64,000 bases of DNA from Amphibalanus amphitrite (GCF_019059575.1 NW_024881507.1:930001-994000); one strand, 5' to 3'; counted from the first letter of the stretch, positions 28,840 to 41,975 are shown. The notes: generated from the sequence alone by a model not told the origin. Made by a program: numbers and translations.

Positions 28840-31161
28840 CCACCTAACAGGCGTGTTCGAAACCGCAGGAGATGATGATGAACGGGTTTATCGAAACTTG
28901 ATTGGATGAGCCTATCGGTAATAGCGATTTCAGTGTGTGCATTTATTGTTCATAGTGGTGTGAAATGTGGTTGGGGTACGACCGACAACCCGTCGGGGCG
29001 AATTTTGCACTGGGGTACTCAAAATTTGAAGAATTTAAGACGATTCCATGAGTTTTGAAGGTATGGATAAGTTCTAAAAATCCGGTTCTCCTTATTGGGC
29101 CATTAACTCCATACGGTCCAGGAAAGCTGGCACACTACCTTTAACACAGCGCGGGCTCAGTAAGTGTGACGTCACCCTAACCGGACTGCCAGCTGGCGGC
29201 TGCCAGCTGTGCTCCCTGCTGTACCATTGAGAAGTCATCGCCTTCGGTTTAGTGACTGGCACTTTACGGGATGATTCACCGTCATTAACAGGTCGACAAC
29301 CGCTTCGCCGAATGCGAGGAGGGGAGTGCTGAGTGCGGCTTCCAGCGTTGGGCGTTGGCAGAGCCTGCTCACCGGGCATTTCAGAGAACGTGAAACGCGG
29401 AATAATTTATAGCCTCTGTGGATTATTGAAAGAAAGTACAAGGGTAGGGAGGCAGGTATGTACTCGATTAGGATCATGCAAAAAGGCTTCATAATGATCA
29501 GCATATTTTATTATAGTTGACGGATTCCTGAATTGAATCAGAATGTTTTTCATTTTACGAGCGAGAGCGAAGCGCGAAACGAGTCTTTTTCAATATACAA
29601 CGAAAAAATATATTGTACGTGAAAACGGATTTTGCTTTCTTTCCTTTCCGTGAGATTTTTCCTTTGTAACGGAAAAATCTATGAGCGGCGCGACCCGCCC
29701 CTGCCCGACATGTATATGTAACGCCTTTGAGAGTGCAGTGCAGGGATATTTCTATCTTTCTAGTTGAGGTTTATTTGCCATTGGGTCTACAGTGCAGGGA
29801 TATTTCTATCTCGCACTCCTCTGAAATGCAAAGATAAGGTCTCGGGGGTTCATAGCTAAAAATCAAGAGTTCAAGTGATGATGGGTCAATAATCGAACCA
29901 TTTTTGATGGCTGTTTGTGTAGAAACTTACGAAATATTAAAACAAAGTACTCTAAATCTATTTTCCATAGATGAGAACATTTGAATATAATGTTTAATTA
30001 ATTAAGAATAAACCTCAACGTAGAAAGATATAGGATTCCTCATGGCTCACTCGTGGAAGATCGGATATCTTTTCCTCGCGTGTTCCAGAAAAACCTCGCT
30101 CCTTCGTCGCTCGGTTTTTCAGTAACCCGCTTGGAAAAGATATCCTTATCTTCCACTCGGAGCCACGAATAATCCTCTAGGTATATCTCAGCAACCGCTT
30201 GGGCAAGTGACACATGCGGTAATTTTTGTAGGGTAGTGTTACATCCCTTATACCAAACATCGGATATATACTCTCCATGCATGTGGGTCACCCCCATTGC
30301 ACGTGCAAAATGCAAAAAGAACTAAGAAGTGTAAAACTCGTTTCCATCACAATAACTCGGTAATTACTGGCCACTGCACGATGGGATCGCGGCCGGAATT
30401 AGCGCGACATTGGTGGATTTGCCGACCTTTCCAAAATAGAGTTAAACTGTGTCACATAGTTCAGAAATGTCTATGGACCACGAATCTGCAAATGGTTTTC
30501 CTCCATGGTGTACAGCGTCTGCGCCTTATCAGCCCAAACACAAAGTTCTGTAACAAGCATCGTAGACCCGTTTTCGTACGGAGAAAAGTAGCAACTGATG
30601 TATGGCAAGAAAAAATATATATTAGGCGGCTTTATCAATATTTTCGGGGTCTAAACTGATACGGTTTGGACCATTGGCTTTACGATGGAAAGAAAAACTT
30701 ATAGCGAAATATATAAATACGCCTCAAAATTTAAGTTTTTAGGTGCTTTTAAAATTGTGAGTTAATTTTACTGTCATAAATATTCTGGAATGTCGATATA
30801 AAAAGTCCCGTATAGGTCCTGCTCTTCTTTTATCAATATGGTGTTTACCAATCAATTGCCTTTCAGAAAATGTATATTTTAGCTGCTTTAGCCTGCAATA
30901 TCGAAAATGAGGGGCATTTTTTACTTCAGGTCGCCGGCGCTGGCCGTGCGCGGTTACCGTGAGCTGGCCGGAAGCTGCGAGTAACAGAACCTCGGGAGTC
31001 GAGCAAGGTTGCCAAGTGCCAACTATATTTAAGTTTTTTTCGGACATATCCGTACGTCCTGCTATCGGAGTGTCTGATACACTTTTCTGACCCGTACTTA
31101 ATTTGTAATATATGCAGTCATGCAAGCCATCAGATTACCACATGCCGAGATATCCCTTTAA
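28840..31161. other. Non-coding repeat-rich sequence
   Basis: No gene is supported. A direct repeat AGTGCAGGGATATTTCTATC occurs at about 29737 and 29791, and a related inverted piece near 30020. The 120-codon frame at 30297-30659 has no recognisable motif and is probably chance. Confidence 0.4.
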
Positions 31162-32360
31162 AGGGAGATAATGACCTTTTTCCACAAAATCTGAGTTAGG
31201 ACCGTTTTCTGACAAAACACAACAAGTTATAATGTAAATTAAAACCATTTTGCTCAATTCGGTACCTTGCCGCAAATATCTCAACTTGAAGTCACGTTAG
31301 CGGGGAGCGCTGAAAATGACCGTTGAATAAGTACTTACATCACTTTTTGGTACTTGCATGTAATTTTGTAAGATGAGCGTATTCCTTACATTTGATCTTC
31401 ATCACATCTAGTTAGTTAATGGTCGTCTATAGTGCCTTCAAAAGATATTCATGGTTTGGGGGTGGTTTATGTCTAAATTTACGCAACTATTTTTCCTGTT
31501 CATCATCTGACGCCATATGCTGCTATTTTAGTAGCAACGACTCAATTTTGAATCGGTCCCGCCGACTGCACAATAAAAGAAGATAGATACAACACTTTTG
31601 CGGCATCACTGAAAAACTTATGCAGTACTGTTATCAAAATTCTCATAACACCGTTCGATAAACCTGAAGTCTTTTTGAAATAAATATGCTTGTATTTTTC
31701 GCTTCAGGCTCTGACGCCACAATAATGAATTTCGTAGTCGCAATCGCAAGATTTGGCTGCGTTTCTGGCGCATGCCGTTCATTTGTGGCGCAAAATAATG
31801 CTTGGAAACAAAAGACGCGTTTACATAGGGTTTGTTGCAAGCTTATATCTCCGTCCGTGATGTTGCAAAAGATGCCAATGGTGCTGAACAATTTACAAAA
31901 TGATCCCCTCTAAATATTTGAAGACCACTGTATCGAAATTATCGCCAAATTAACGAGCTAGAGCCTCGTCAAATATGCTATGTAAACCGGGTTAAAGAAG
32001 AGTAGGCACTATGTACCCCCGAATTAGAATCTAATTAATTCTAAACCGAATTAACTCTAATTCAAATTAGAATCCTTACAACCAAGCAACGACAAGGCGA
32101 TAACATAAACAAAAACCCAAGCGTCGCTGTTTGAAACAAAAGCGCCATATACCTACTGCGACTTTTTTATAGAGAAGGACAAGGCATTTCGGTGGGTGTT
32201 ACAAGTACTGCAAGTACTGCTTCTTTTTTGCAAAAATAAAAACCTTTTTCACATACGAAAATGTGCTAGGAAATTTTCATATTTTATAGAAACTACAGTA
32301 GAAATAGTATAGATGTCGAGTAATTTTTATTTAAGAAAAAAGAAAGCTCATTATCTCCCT
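31162..32360. mobile_element. TTAA-flanked MITE-like element, 1.2 kb
   Basis: The inverted ends AGGGAGATAATGA (31162-31174) and TCATTATCTCCCT (32348-32360) are exact over 13 bp. TTAA borders both sides (31158-31161 and 32361-32364). No transposase frame is present. The TTAA target is shared by piggyBac and Kolobok families. Confidence 0.75.
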
Positions 32361-32364
32361 TTAA

Positions 32365-33289
32365 CATTAGCACGTGCATTTGGGAAATGACTTCGGCCCG
32401 CCTCGGCTAATGTTGAAGGTATTTGGGAAACGATTCGGCCCTAGGGCTTTTTGATTTTCCCAGACAAAATTTTACTGAATATTCTGAGTGGAAGAACCAA
32501 TTCCAAAGAAGATATTTACGGATTGTGTGTTCACTAACAGCAACAGCAGAAGTGAGCAAAATTAAGTGATGGCGTTTTCACTTACTTTTGCTGTCAACGT
32601 AATTCAACTAAACAAGGATAGGTTTTAGGTATCGTTCCAATGCCAATGTATTTATTGCTGCAGAACATGGTCAGAGTACTCATTATTACAACATAATGCA
32701 CGCAAAAAACGAACATTTTAAATGCGCGAAGCGAGCCACAATAAACATTTGGTATTGTTCCAGCTGGGATCTAAGACGCGTTTGATTCAGCGTCTCACCC
32801 AATTTTCAGTTTTCCTCACGGTTTCCTCACTCCTGCTGGACTCCATATGTTTATAGTTTGTCCTAACTTCTGGCGCGCTTCACCATCTTCATCCTTAGCT
32901 TTTTTCAAACCCTAAATAAGGGGGAAGTAGGATATTTCATTTTTCATATTCAACGCCGCCCAATAATAAAAAACACCAAAAATAATCACGATGACGATAA
33001 ATATTAACATAGTATTAATATAATATTAACACAATAATAAGAATATAATATATAATATCAAATGAATCACGCGTGCACCGTGAGCAGCGCCACCGGGAAT
33101 GTGGCGTCAGCTGATTGATGCGTGTGCTGCTTTTGAACAGTTGCGTACGGTACATATCGTTCACATTAAAAATTAACCAATGTTTCAAATTCTATTATTA
33201 TAAATTGACACTTTATATTATTACATTGTGTCAAAATATAATCATTATAATGTGTTATTCAATGTATAATCAAGTAGCTATCAAAAGGC
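32365..33289. other. Non-coding AT-rich sequence
   Basis: I see no gene. Low-complexity AATATTA tracts run at about 32990-33060. Confidence 0.4.
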
Positions 33290-33293
33290 TTAA

Positions 33294-33828
33294 AGGAAAT
33301 AGTTCACTTTTTAACATGGGTTTTGAACTGGAATAGCAGTTCCGTAGCTTGGGCTGAGACGAGCATAAATCAGGAGCTTTTACAGCCCAACGATCACCCT
33401 AGGCAAAGATATTCTATTTCTCGTCCCGAAAAAGGTGTATTGCGTTGAGGATGTGTGCCTTGCATATATTCGCATCCAGTATGAAAAGAGCATGGGTCCC
33501 GAAAATTCTTCAGAAACTAGTGAAATTATCTACGAGAACTCAAGAGAAATTCTCGTACTGATCAATAAGGACATTCAGCAGCAGCAGATCGCCCAAATGC
33601 CGGTGGCCGCGATAATTTCTCTAGTTTCTGAAGAATTTTCGGAACCCATGCTCTTTTCATACTGGATCGACTGTGCCTTACAGAAACTGAAAAGTTCTTC
33701 TTATATCAAAATATAGAAAATAATCTTTTGTTATAAATAGGTTTTATTTTCTTTGCTGATCATTTTGAACATAAAAAATCATAAATCCATTGCAAAAAAA
33801 ATAATTTCGTGAAAGTGAACTATTTCCT
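33294..33828. mobile_element. TTAA-flanked MITE with an internal long hairpin
   Basis: The 17-bp inverted ends AGGAAATAGTTCACTTT (33294-33310 and 33812-33828) are perfect and bordered by TTAA (33290-33293 and 33829-33832). Inside, 33476-33530 and 33611-33665 form a second, nearly perfect 55-bp inverted repeat. Small frames across the hairpin are not considered genes. Confidence 0.85.
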
Positions 33829-33832
33829 TTAA

Positions 33833-34802
33833 ATTATAAATTGAGTCTTTACCAGTAAATAGAAATAGCATATTATCCGCGTAGTAAAGCATAGGCGTAT
33901 TTGTGAGAAAATGGATAGAATTGAATTAGGCAGAGTCGCTTTCCTGGTTGATCTAATTTTGGCATCGCTTCTTATTTTACATCCGCAACTATATATCCCT
34001 GATGCCGAATATCCAGCGGCAGGCATAGACACAACACTTACGGCAGGGACTTTGATGCAAAACCGCTTCTGTAAATAAAATAACTCTGAAATGGTGCTGG
34101 TTGTCCACCTATTATCTCCAGTGTAAATGAAGGCCGAGAGAACGCGCTTTCTGAAAGTTTTAATTATATGACATCCCGGCGTACTGTACGTCGTCGTGAG
34201 CGACGTTTCACGGCCGCTGCTAGCACCCTCCCACCACACGCAGCGAAATCGGTTTCCACCATTAGAGTTCAGTGGTTTCCACATACATTTAAGAACTCGG
34301 ACGCTCCAATATTGAATGACGTTAGCTGGTCTCTAAACCCAATGCAGTGACTTGTCTCAGACTTAACCTGACATCGACGTGACTTGTTGACCTACTGATG
34401 GAGAATGCACCAAAAAAATCTGTCTCGACCATCCATTCGGAAGTTTGATGAGGAGCCAAAAATCTGCATCCCTCCCAGCGATTCGTATATTCATCTCAAT
34501 GCTTCAAGAAGTCCGGGTTAAAAATATGCGCACAAAACACACATTAACGACTTTAAAACGGAAACAAGCTTCACCACTCACACGCAAAACTGAGGCGAAA
34601 CTTGAGCTGTCATTAATTGTATAAATGATAATGTGAATTTACCACGAGCACAGAGTAGTAACCAACAGCGCAGAACCAACATGCTCGGTCCGAACTCAGC
34701 TCTGCAAATATCAGTTCTCACCGCGCCAAACAGTCTCACAAACGGCAAATAACCGAGGTTACCACGATCACGAATGTGAATGATCATTGATCACCAATAC
34801 CA
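33833..34802. other. Non-coding sequence before the satellite
   Basis: No gene or repeat was recognised. Confidence 0.4.
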
Positions 34803-36464
34803 TAAAAGTCTTGCGGCACGCCGCCGCCGGCTCCCGCCACAGCCAGCGCAGGGGCGCAGCACACAAAGCGAGGCCACGCTAAAGTCTTGCGGCACGCCGC
34901 CGCCGGCTCCCGCCACAGCCAGCGCAGCGGCGCAGCACACAAAGCGAGGCCACGCTAAAGTCTTGCGGCACGCCGCCGCCGGCTCCAACCACAGCCAGCA
35001 CAGCGGCGCAGCACACAAAGCAGGGCCACGCTAAAGTCTTGCGGCACGCCGCCGCCGGCTCCCGCCACAGCCAGCACAGCGGCGCAGCACACAAAGCGAG
35101 GCCACGCTAAAGTCTTGCGGCACGCCGTCGCCGGCTCCCGCCACAGTCAGCGCAGCGGCGCAGCACACAAAGCGAGGCCACGCTAGTCTTGCGGCACGCC
35201 GCCGCCGGCTCCCGCCACAGCCAGCACAGCGGCGCAGCACACAAAGCGAGGCCACGCTAAAGTCTTGCGGCACGGCGCCGCCGGCTCCCGCCACAGTCAG
35301 CGCAGCGGCGCAGCACACAAAGCGAGGCCACGCTAAAGTCTTGCGGCACGCCGCCGCCGGCTCCTGCCACAGCCAGCACAGCGGCGCAGCACACAAAGCG
35401 AGGCCACGCTTAAGTCTTGCGGCACGCCGCCGCCGGCTCCCGCCACAGTCAGCGCAGCGGCGCAGCACACAAAGCGAGGCCACGCTAAAGTCTTGCGGCA
35501 CGCCGCCGCCGGCTCCCGCCACAGCCAGCACAGCGGCGCAGCACACAAAGCGAGGCCACGCTAAAGTCTTGCGGCACGGCGCCGCCGGCTCCCGCCACAG
35601 TCAGCGCAGCGGCGCAGCACACAAAGCGAGGCCACGCTAAAGTCTTGCGGCACGCCGCCGCCGGCTCCTGCCACAGCCAGCACAGCGGCGCAGCACACAA
35701 AGCGAGGCCACGCTTAAGTCTTGCGGCACGCCGCCGCCGGCTCCCGCCACAGTCAGCGCAGCGGCGCAGCACACAAAGCGAGGCCACGCTAAAGTCTTGC
35801 GGCACGCCGCCGCCGGCTCCCGCCACAGCCAGCACAGCGGCGCAGCACACAAAGCGAGGCCACGCTAAAGTCTTGCGGCACGCCGTCGCCGGCTCCCGCC
35901 ACAGTCAGCGCAGCGGCGCAGCACACAAAGCGAGGCCACGCTAAAGTCTTGCGGCACGCCGCCGCCGGCTCCTGCCACAGCCAGCACAGCGGCGCAGCAC
36001 ACAAAGCGAGGCCACGCTTAAGTCTTGCGGCACGCCGCCGCCGGCTCCCGCCACAGTCAGCGCAGCGGCGCAGCACACAAAGCGAGGCCACGCTAAAGTC
36101 TTGCGGCACGCCGCCGCCGGCTCCCGCCACAGCCAGCACAGCGGCGCAGCACACAAAGCGAGGCCACGCTAAAGTCTTGCGGCACGCCGTCGCCGGCTCC
36201 CGCCACAGTCAGCGCAGCGGCGCAGCACACAAAGCGAGGCCACGCTAAAGTCTTGCGGCACGCCGTCGCCGGCTCCCGCCACAGTCAGCGCAGCGGCGCA
36301 GCACACAAAGCGAGGCCACGCTGAAGTCTTGCGGCACGCCGCCGCCGGCTCCCGCCACAGCCAGCGCAGCACACAAAGCGAGGCCACGCTAAAGTCTTGT
36401 GGCACGCCGCCGCCGGCTTCCGCCACAGCCGGCGCGGCACACAAAGCAGGGCCACGCTGAAGTC
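34803..36464. repeat. 76-bp tandem satellite with 304-bp higher-order units
   Basis: About 22 copies of a 76-bp GC-rich unit (AAGTCTTGCGGCACGCCGCC ... GCGAGGCCACGCT) are arrayed head to tail. Variants (GCCGTCGCC or GGCGCCGCC; CAGTCAGCGCAG or CAGCCAGCACAG) recur every fourth unit, so 35337-36248 is three nearly identical 304-bp blocks. The outer units are more diverged or shortened. Long frames on both strands are by-products, since 76 is not a multiple of three but 304-bp blocks repeat the same frames. The array ends a few bases after the stop codon of the minus-strand transposase gene. Confidence 0.95.
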
Positions 36465-37264
36465 TAATCACCAGGATGCACGTACAGGCGCGCACGCTTG
36501 GCCTCCCGGCTGCAGGTAGGCTGCTCCTTTCGGAGACGTTCTCTGTCGCCGATGAGGCGCCGGATCTCACGTACCCGCAGCTGCGTCCTAGTCATAGCGT
36601 ACTTCCTCAGTACGTATGGATGCAGCTGCGGGAACTTCAGCGCAGCAGCCTCGGCAAGTCGCCTAACGACGCCGGGGCCGCGGTCGACATCTCCTCCGTG
36701 CATCGTGGTGAACAGCACCTCCAGCTGCTCAACCTCATCGAGCCACCGCGCGCTGGGCACCGTGAGGCCGCCGCGGCTGAGGGTGTCAATCCAGGCGTAG
36801 CGCTCGTCACGGGGTACCTCGCTGGCATCGGACGTGATCTTGCCGAGCGTGCTGTCCACTGTGGCGCACTTAGCGGCCACGTACCCCGCGACGTACGCCA
36901 GCGCCTGCCTGGAGAGACTGGCGACACCGGTTGCTCCAGAGGGAAGGCTTGCAGGTGGCGGGGCGGCGCCGGCGCTGGCTGCGGGTCCCGGACACGGCTG
37001 GCGGGCGGTCACCAGGTTCTCCACCGCGGTGACGTCCGCGTCCGGCACCTCTGGCTCCACTGGCGGCTCGTGGTCCAGGTCCAGCGTCGTGGCGCTCAGG
37101 TAAGTCGGCTCCTTCTCCTCCAGCAGTACTGAGGCCCCGGACTCGCGCGGGTCATCGTGGGTTGCGGCGGCCACTGTCGGCGCAGCTCCTATGAGGAGCA
37201 GGCGGAGGCGGTTCTTGGCCTCCACTGCCGTGGGGTTGGTGTTCGCCGCACCCATGCCTCTCAA
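36464..37264 (-). CDS. P-type transposase last exon
   Basis: Begins LRGMGAANTNPTAVEAKNRL, a conserved continuation of the FFSQ motif, passes a Pro/Ala-rich insert, then ALAYVAGYVAAKC and TLSRGGLTVPSARWLDEVEQ. It ends with a basic Arg-rich tail and a stop, about 10 bases from the first unit of the 76-bp satellite. Confidence 0.88.
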   Translation of the reverse strand: MRGMGAANTNPTAVEAKNRLRLLLIGAAPTVAAATHDDPRESGASVLLEEKEPTYLSATTLDLDHEPPVEPEVPDADVTAVENLVTARQPCPGPAASAGAAPPPASLPSGATGVASLSRQALAYVAGYVAAKCATVDSTLGKITSDASEVPRDERYAWIDTLSRGGLTVPSARWLDEVEQLEVLFTTMHGGDVDRGPGVVRRLAEAAALKFPQLHPYVLRKYAMTRTQLRVREIRRLIGDRERLRKEQPTCSREAKRARLYVHPGD

Positions 37265-40200
37265 CTGAAATAGAAACAGTGGTTGGTAAAATACCTAAAA
37301 AAAGACTCGATTAGGTGGGCATTAAAGGTGCGGGGTATAACTTAACCACTGTGACAACAGGTCTAATATTTATTGTTTTTTACCATTACCGGGTCACCCA
37401 GTGAAATCAAAGAAGTGAAACAAAACATAGTTTATCAGAGTGAGGTAATTAAAGTCTATTATAACACAAAAGAGGTGAGTGTGAGTGGGTAACACTTAAT
37501 ATATATAAAAAAGACCAATGTCTTCATTACGAGTAAACCATGAATGTTTATTGTTTAAGGATAGAAAAAATGCCGTCAAAGTACTTATATACACAACCCA
37601 GATATGTAGTAAGCTACACATTCGGGCGAGACGTATTAAAACAATCAAATTAAAATAAATTTCAAGGCTAGATACAATACCAGGACAAAGGGCTTTGCGT
37701 GATAGTCTATGTGCATATTGCTCTTAATGTTTACCTGCATAAAAAAAGAAAGAAAGAAAGAAAAGAATCGCCCGTGTTTTATTTGAGTTGCATCAAAATG
37801 TGTGACTGATGTTAGAATGCTTACCTGCGAGAAGAAGTTTTCGACGCAGTCCTGATTGAGCCGGGAGGTCAGTAGGTAGCTGAGCCCGTGATGCCGCTGC
37901 ACAGCGCTGTACAGGCCGCGCAGAGCGGTGGAGGACATCACGAAGCCCTTCTGAAAGGGCAGCATCGAGTTGCTGCCGACCACGCGCGCGTCTCGCATCA
38001 CCTTCGTGAACTTGAGGAGGCAGGAGTACTGGTCCTCGATGGTATGGGCCAGCCCAAACGCCGACCGGTGTAGTTTGCCGTCCGACACGTGGCGGGAGTT
38101 GAACGTGTCGAAGGCTTGGTCGACGAGGGCGATGAACTCCGCCTCCTTCCGGTACCGGTCACCGAAGATGTGCGAGACCGCCTTGGCCACGCGCTCACTG
38201 AGGAGCTGGGCGGCCAGGTACACGCGCTGGCATTCCTGACCCCGCACCTGCGACACACGGGGAACCAAAGGAGTAATAAATAATGACGTTGGTTGACTTT
38301 TTGTTGGTCAACATTCAGGCTCACTGAAGGGTCAAATTTCGTAAATTTTTAACTTGTTTCCAATGACGAGATAAATTTTTGACTACAGTTAACACACACT
38401 ATAATGTGCTACACTATCACAGCTTTGCATCAAATGTAAAAAGACATTGCTTTTCAGCGTCACGGAATTAATCATCCAAGTTGATGGCACATATCATTCA
38501 TAATGCTGCTGGTTATGGTAATTAACATTGATAACTTGCTCACCGTGATGTGCTTCCACTTCAGAAAGTGGCATAGCCGAAACTCAGAGTTATCTTTCTC
38601 CAGAAGGTTGCAAAAGACCTTCTTGTCGATGACAGGGCCGCCTGGCAGCTGGAGGCCTTGCCGGAGAATGTGATTGCGGAGAAGCTTTAGGAGGTGTGGC
38701 ACGTCCGCGAAGGTGAAGATTTTTCTGCAGAGTGAAACGGAACGAAGTTGCCGTCAGCTAGCATTTACACGGAAATTAAGCTACAATTTTAGTGGTTTTC
38801 GAAAGGCTGAATGCCGGTACCAAGGCCATCAAGACAATCGTTGCCAGCGGCATGACATACATGACATATTTGGTTTCAATGCAACATGAATGAAGAGTTG
38901 CTGTGGCTACATAAACTTGCTACACAACATCGAAATATAAGCTTATTTATGGTCTCCCTAGAAATTAGTGTCCGAAGTTAAAAACCGATGAATAAGAAAG
39001 TTAGAAAAGTTGACTTACCGGCTGGGGTCGCACGGATGGGCAAAGAACCCGTCCTCCGGGTCGATGCCCAGTCCGTCAGCGGCCTTCGGCGACCACAGCA
39101 GCTTCCGGTTGGCCGGCCCCAGGTCGCACACCATGGCGACGACCACGTAGCCGGCAGACTCCACGGCGGCGATGATGCGGTGGAGAAGGTCCTTGGTGAC
39201 GTCCTTGTTGTAGTCGAAGAAGACGGGCTGCTTCCAACGACTGCACAAGGAGCGGACCATCACCACCTGCATCTTGTCGTTGGGGCCGTAGACCGCGTCG
39301 TCCGTGGAGTCGTACGCCACGCGGGGATCGATGGTGATCTCGTCGAAGGACATGACGAGCAGCCTCTCATGCGACGTCATGGTGTCTGCGGACGAGCGCA
39401 TGATCTGCAGAGCCATGTCCAGGATCCCCGGTGACGTCCGGAAGCCTCGAGTCCAGCGGCGGAGGGTGGAGAGTCCGGGCAGCGGGAACTGGAACTTGTC
39501 CTTGAGGAGCTGGTAGCACTTCCTCGAGCAGCAGCGGATCACCAGCGCGCGGACGATGTCCTGCTGCTCCCAGTTCACGCGCCGCCCGGTCCGCAGGGTG
39601 GTGAGCTGGCGGTCGGAGAAAATCCCACCAAGCGCGCTCTTCAGCTGGGTGACGGCGTCCTCCGCGTCGCTTAGCTGTGTGCGCAGCCGCTTCTCTTCGG
39701 CCCTCCAGCGGCGCTCCTCGGCGCGGTGTCGCCGACGCTCGCGGCGCAGTTCGGCCGTCAGCTCGCGCTTCTCTGCCTTCAGTGAGGCGCAGCGCCGCTG
39801 GCTGATGGTGAGATCCCCCTTCCACAGGCGGCAGTGGAGAGGCGTCCTCACGGACGGCGGCCTGTGAAAATAATCGTAGGTGGTAAAGGTGTGTTGCTGT
39901 GCAGTAGAAATGGTCGATATCGAAAGCAGATTTAAATCCAAAGAGCTTTCGATTGTTACCATTTCTGTACATTTGTTATTTCACAGAACAGTATGACACA
40001 AGTGCAGATCTGCACGGTGTCCAAGAATTACCCGAATATCTTATCCTTAGCTTATGAAAGATGGCTAAGCCGCTATGCACAGTGAACTTACCGATCATAT
40101 CCGGGCCGCCGAGAAGACGGCGTGTGACCACTGGCGTTGGACCTGGCGGCGAAAAAGATAAGAGGGATCAATCACAACGGCTGGCAGTTGGCAAAAGCAA

Positions 40201-41004
40201 AATAAATGCAAGATGACAAAGCCTTTCACTTCGACAAGGGCACGAAAATTCCGGCGCGCACAGTCTGGTACGTCTTAACAGTACCATTTGGTCATATGGT
40301 ACATATGAGGTAAAAATTGGTGTAAAAAGTTGGTGCATATGGTTTAAACTTACGTCGCAGACGTAGTGCGGCAGGCAGCAGTTGCCGTGGTTGAGGTAGT
40401 CCCAGACAGTCCAAGGCCTCGCCTCGGAACACGCCTATAAAAGACAAGAGTTAAGTGCATTTCAATGATATTGCAAACGCAAATGGTAAATAAAGCCATT
40501 TCGACGCCATGTACTTGACGGTAATCCGACTGTCATTTGGTTGCGCTAAAAGCAGTATCCACATTCTGACAAAGAAGTTAAACCAAGCCAAGAGAGGAAA
40601 TGTGATCGCATGGTACGTACCGAATTCACTTAATACCGTGCGTACTTAATAGATATACTGTAAAATACACATAAATGCTGAAAAAATGAACCTTATTCAC
40701 ATCGCTTTACAACTAACCTATGTGGTCGGATCGGAGTTGCGACATTCAGGTCCCCGCACTCTGCGGCAACGGACGGCGTGCCGCACGTAGAGACGCTGGC
40801 GGGCGCCTCGGACGGAGCGGCCCTGGCGGGCGTAGAGACGCTGGCGGGCGCCTCGGACGGAGCGGCCCTGGTGGGCGCCTCGGACGGAGCGGCCCTGGCG
40901 GGCGCCGCGGGCGTAGAGGACCAGGAGTAGGCCAAGGTCTCCGGGTGACTGAGGAGACGAACAGGAGTGGATTGAACATGGGACTGCATGGCAATGAACA
41001 GCAT
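36464..41004 (-). CDS. P-superfamily (THAP9-like) transposase gene, multi-exon
   Basis: The core exons are 39861-39019, 38724-38544, 38247-37825 and 37264-36464, preceded by short exons 40434-40354 and 40142-40092 and a candidate first exon 41004-40718. All phases fit (total 888 codons). The order matches P transposase: coiled coil (about LKAEKRELTAELRRERRRH), MSFDEITIDPRVA with the first catalytic Asp, MVRSLCSRWKQPVFFDY, VVAMVCDLGPANRKLLW with the second Asp, ADVPHLLKLLRNHI, FQKGFVMSSTALRGLYSAV, LLTSRLNQDCVENFFSQ with the likely catalytic Glu, then YVAGYVAAKC and SRGGLTVPSARWL. No stop or frameshift is seen in the core. The usual N-terminal THAP finger was not found; the first exons encode Ala/Ser/Thr-rich sequence instead. 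It could be an active element or a domesticated gene. Confidence 0.88.
37825..38247 (-). CDS. P-type transposase exon carrying the NQDCVENFFSQ motif
   Basis: Reads VRGQECQRVYLAAQLLSERV, then FIALVDQAFDTFNSRHV, FQKGFVMSSTALRGLYSAV and SRLNQDCVENFFSQ. In P and THAP9 proteins this motif carries the third catalytic acidic residue. Acceptor GTCGCAG, donor TCGCAG|gtaagc, both in phase 0. Confidence 0.9.
39019..39861 (-). CDS. P-type transposase exon: coiled coil and start of the RNase-H-like core
   Basis: Starts PPSVRTPLHCRLWKGDLT, then a Glu/Arg-rich heptad region ending DAVTQLKSALGG and FSDRQLTTL. The core begins WEQQDIVRALVIRCCSRKCY, with LPLPGLSTLRRW-like FPLPGLSTLRRWTRGF. It includes FDE and CDLG, the positions of the first two metal-binding Asp residues, and ends FFAHPCDPSR. 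Acceptor TTTTCACAG, donor AGCCG|gtaagt. Confidence 0.9.
40718..41004 (-). CDS. Candidate first exon, copy 1 (Ala/Ser/Pro repeats)
   Basis: ATG at 41004 opens MLFIAMQSHVQSTPVRLLSH, then repeats of ARAAPSEAP type, and ends at CACATAG|gttagt in phase 2, which joins in frame to the exon at 40434. Two homologous exons lie upstream with the same start and the same phase. An acceptor-like TTTTCAG also precedes it (about 41094), so it could be internal, but this frame has a stop between that acceptor and the ATG. Confidence 0.5.
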
Positions 41005-41239
41005 GGAACTGCGCCAAGGTCAGTAAAGCACAAGACGGACGCATACTGCTGATGCATGATGACCGATACATAAACACAATGCCCTGAAAAGAAACCAACC
41101 AGATATTTTGAAAAGTTTACACATTGTCTTAGTGCGTAAGCTGTTAGAGTCTCAGACCAAAAAGCTGTCAGAGTCTCAGACACAGGCCGCGAGCTACAAA
41201 TCCACTGGAGGGGAGGGGAGGGAGGGAGGGAGGGAGGGG

Positions 41240-41975
<736 letters not shown>

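Noticed and set aside
30297-30659. 120-codon plus-strand frame as a gene
   Set aside because: AT-rich codons, no motif, no splice or promoter context, and location within a repeat-like region.
34803-36464. Long Cys/Arg-rich and Ala/Ser-rich frames on both strands across the satellite
   Set aside because: They repeat exactly with the satellite period, exist in several frames at once and have no start context or conserved motif.
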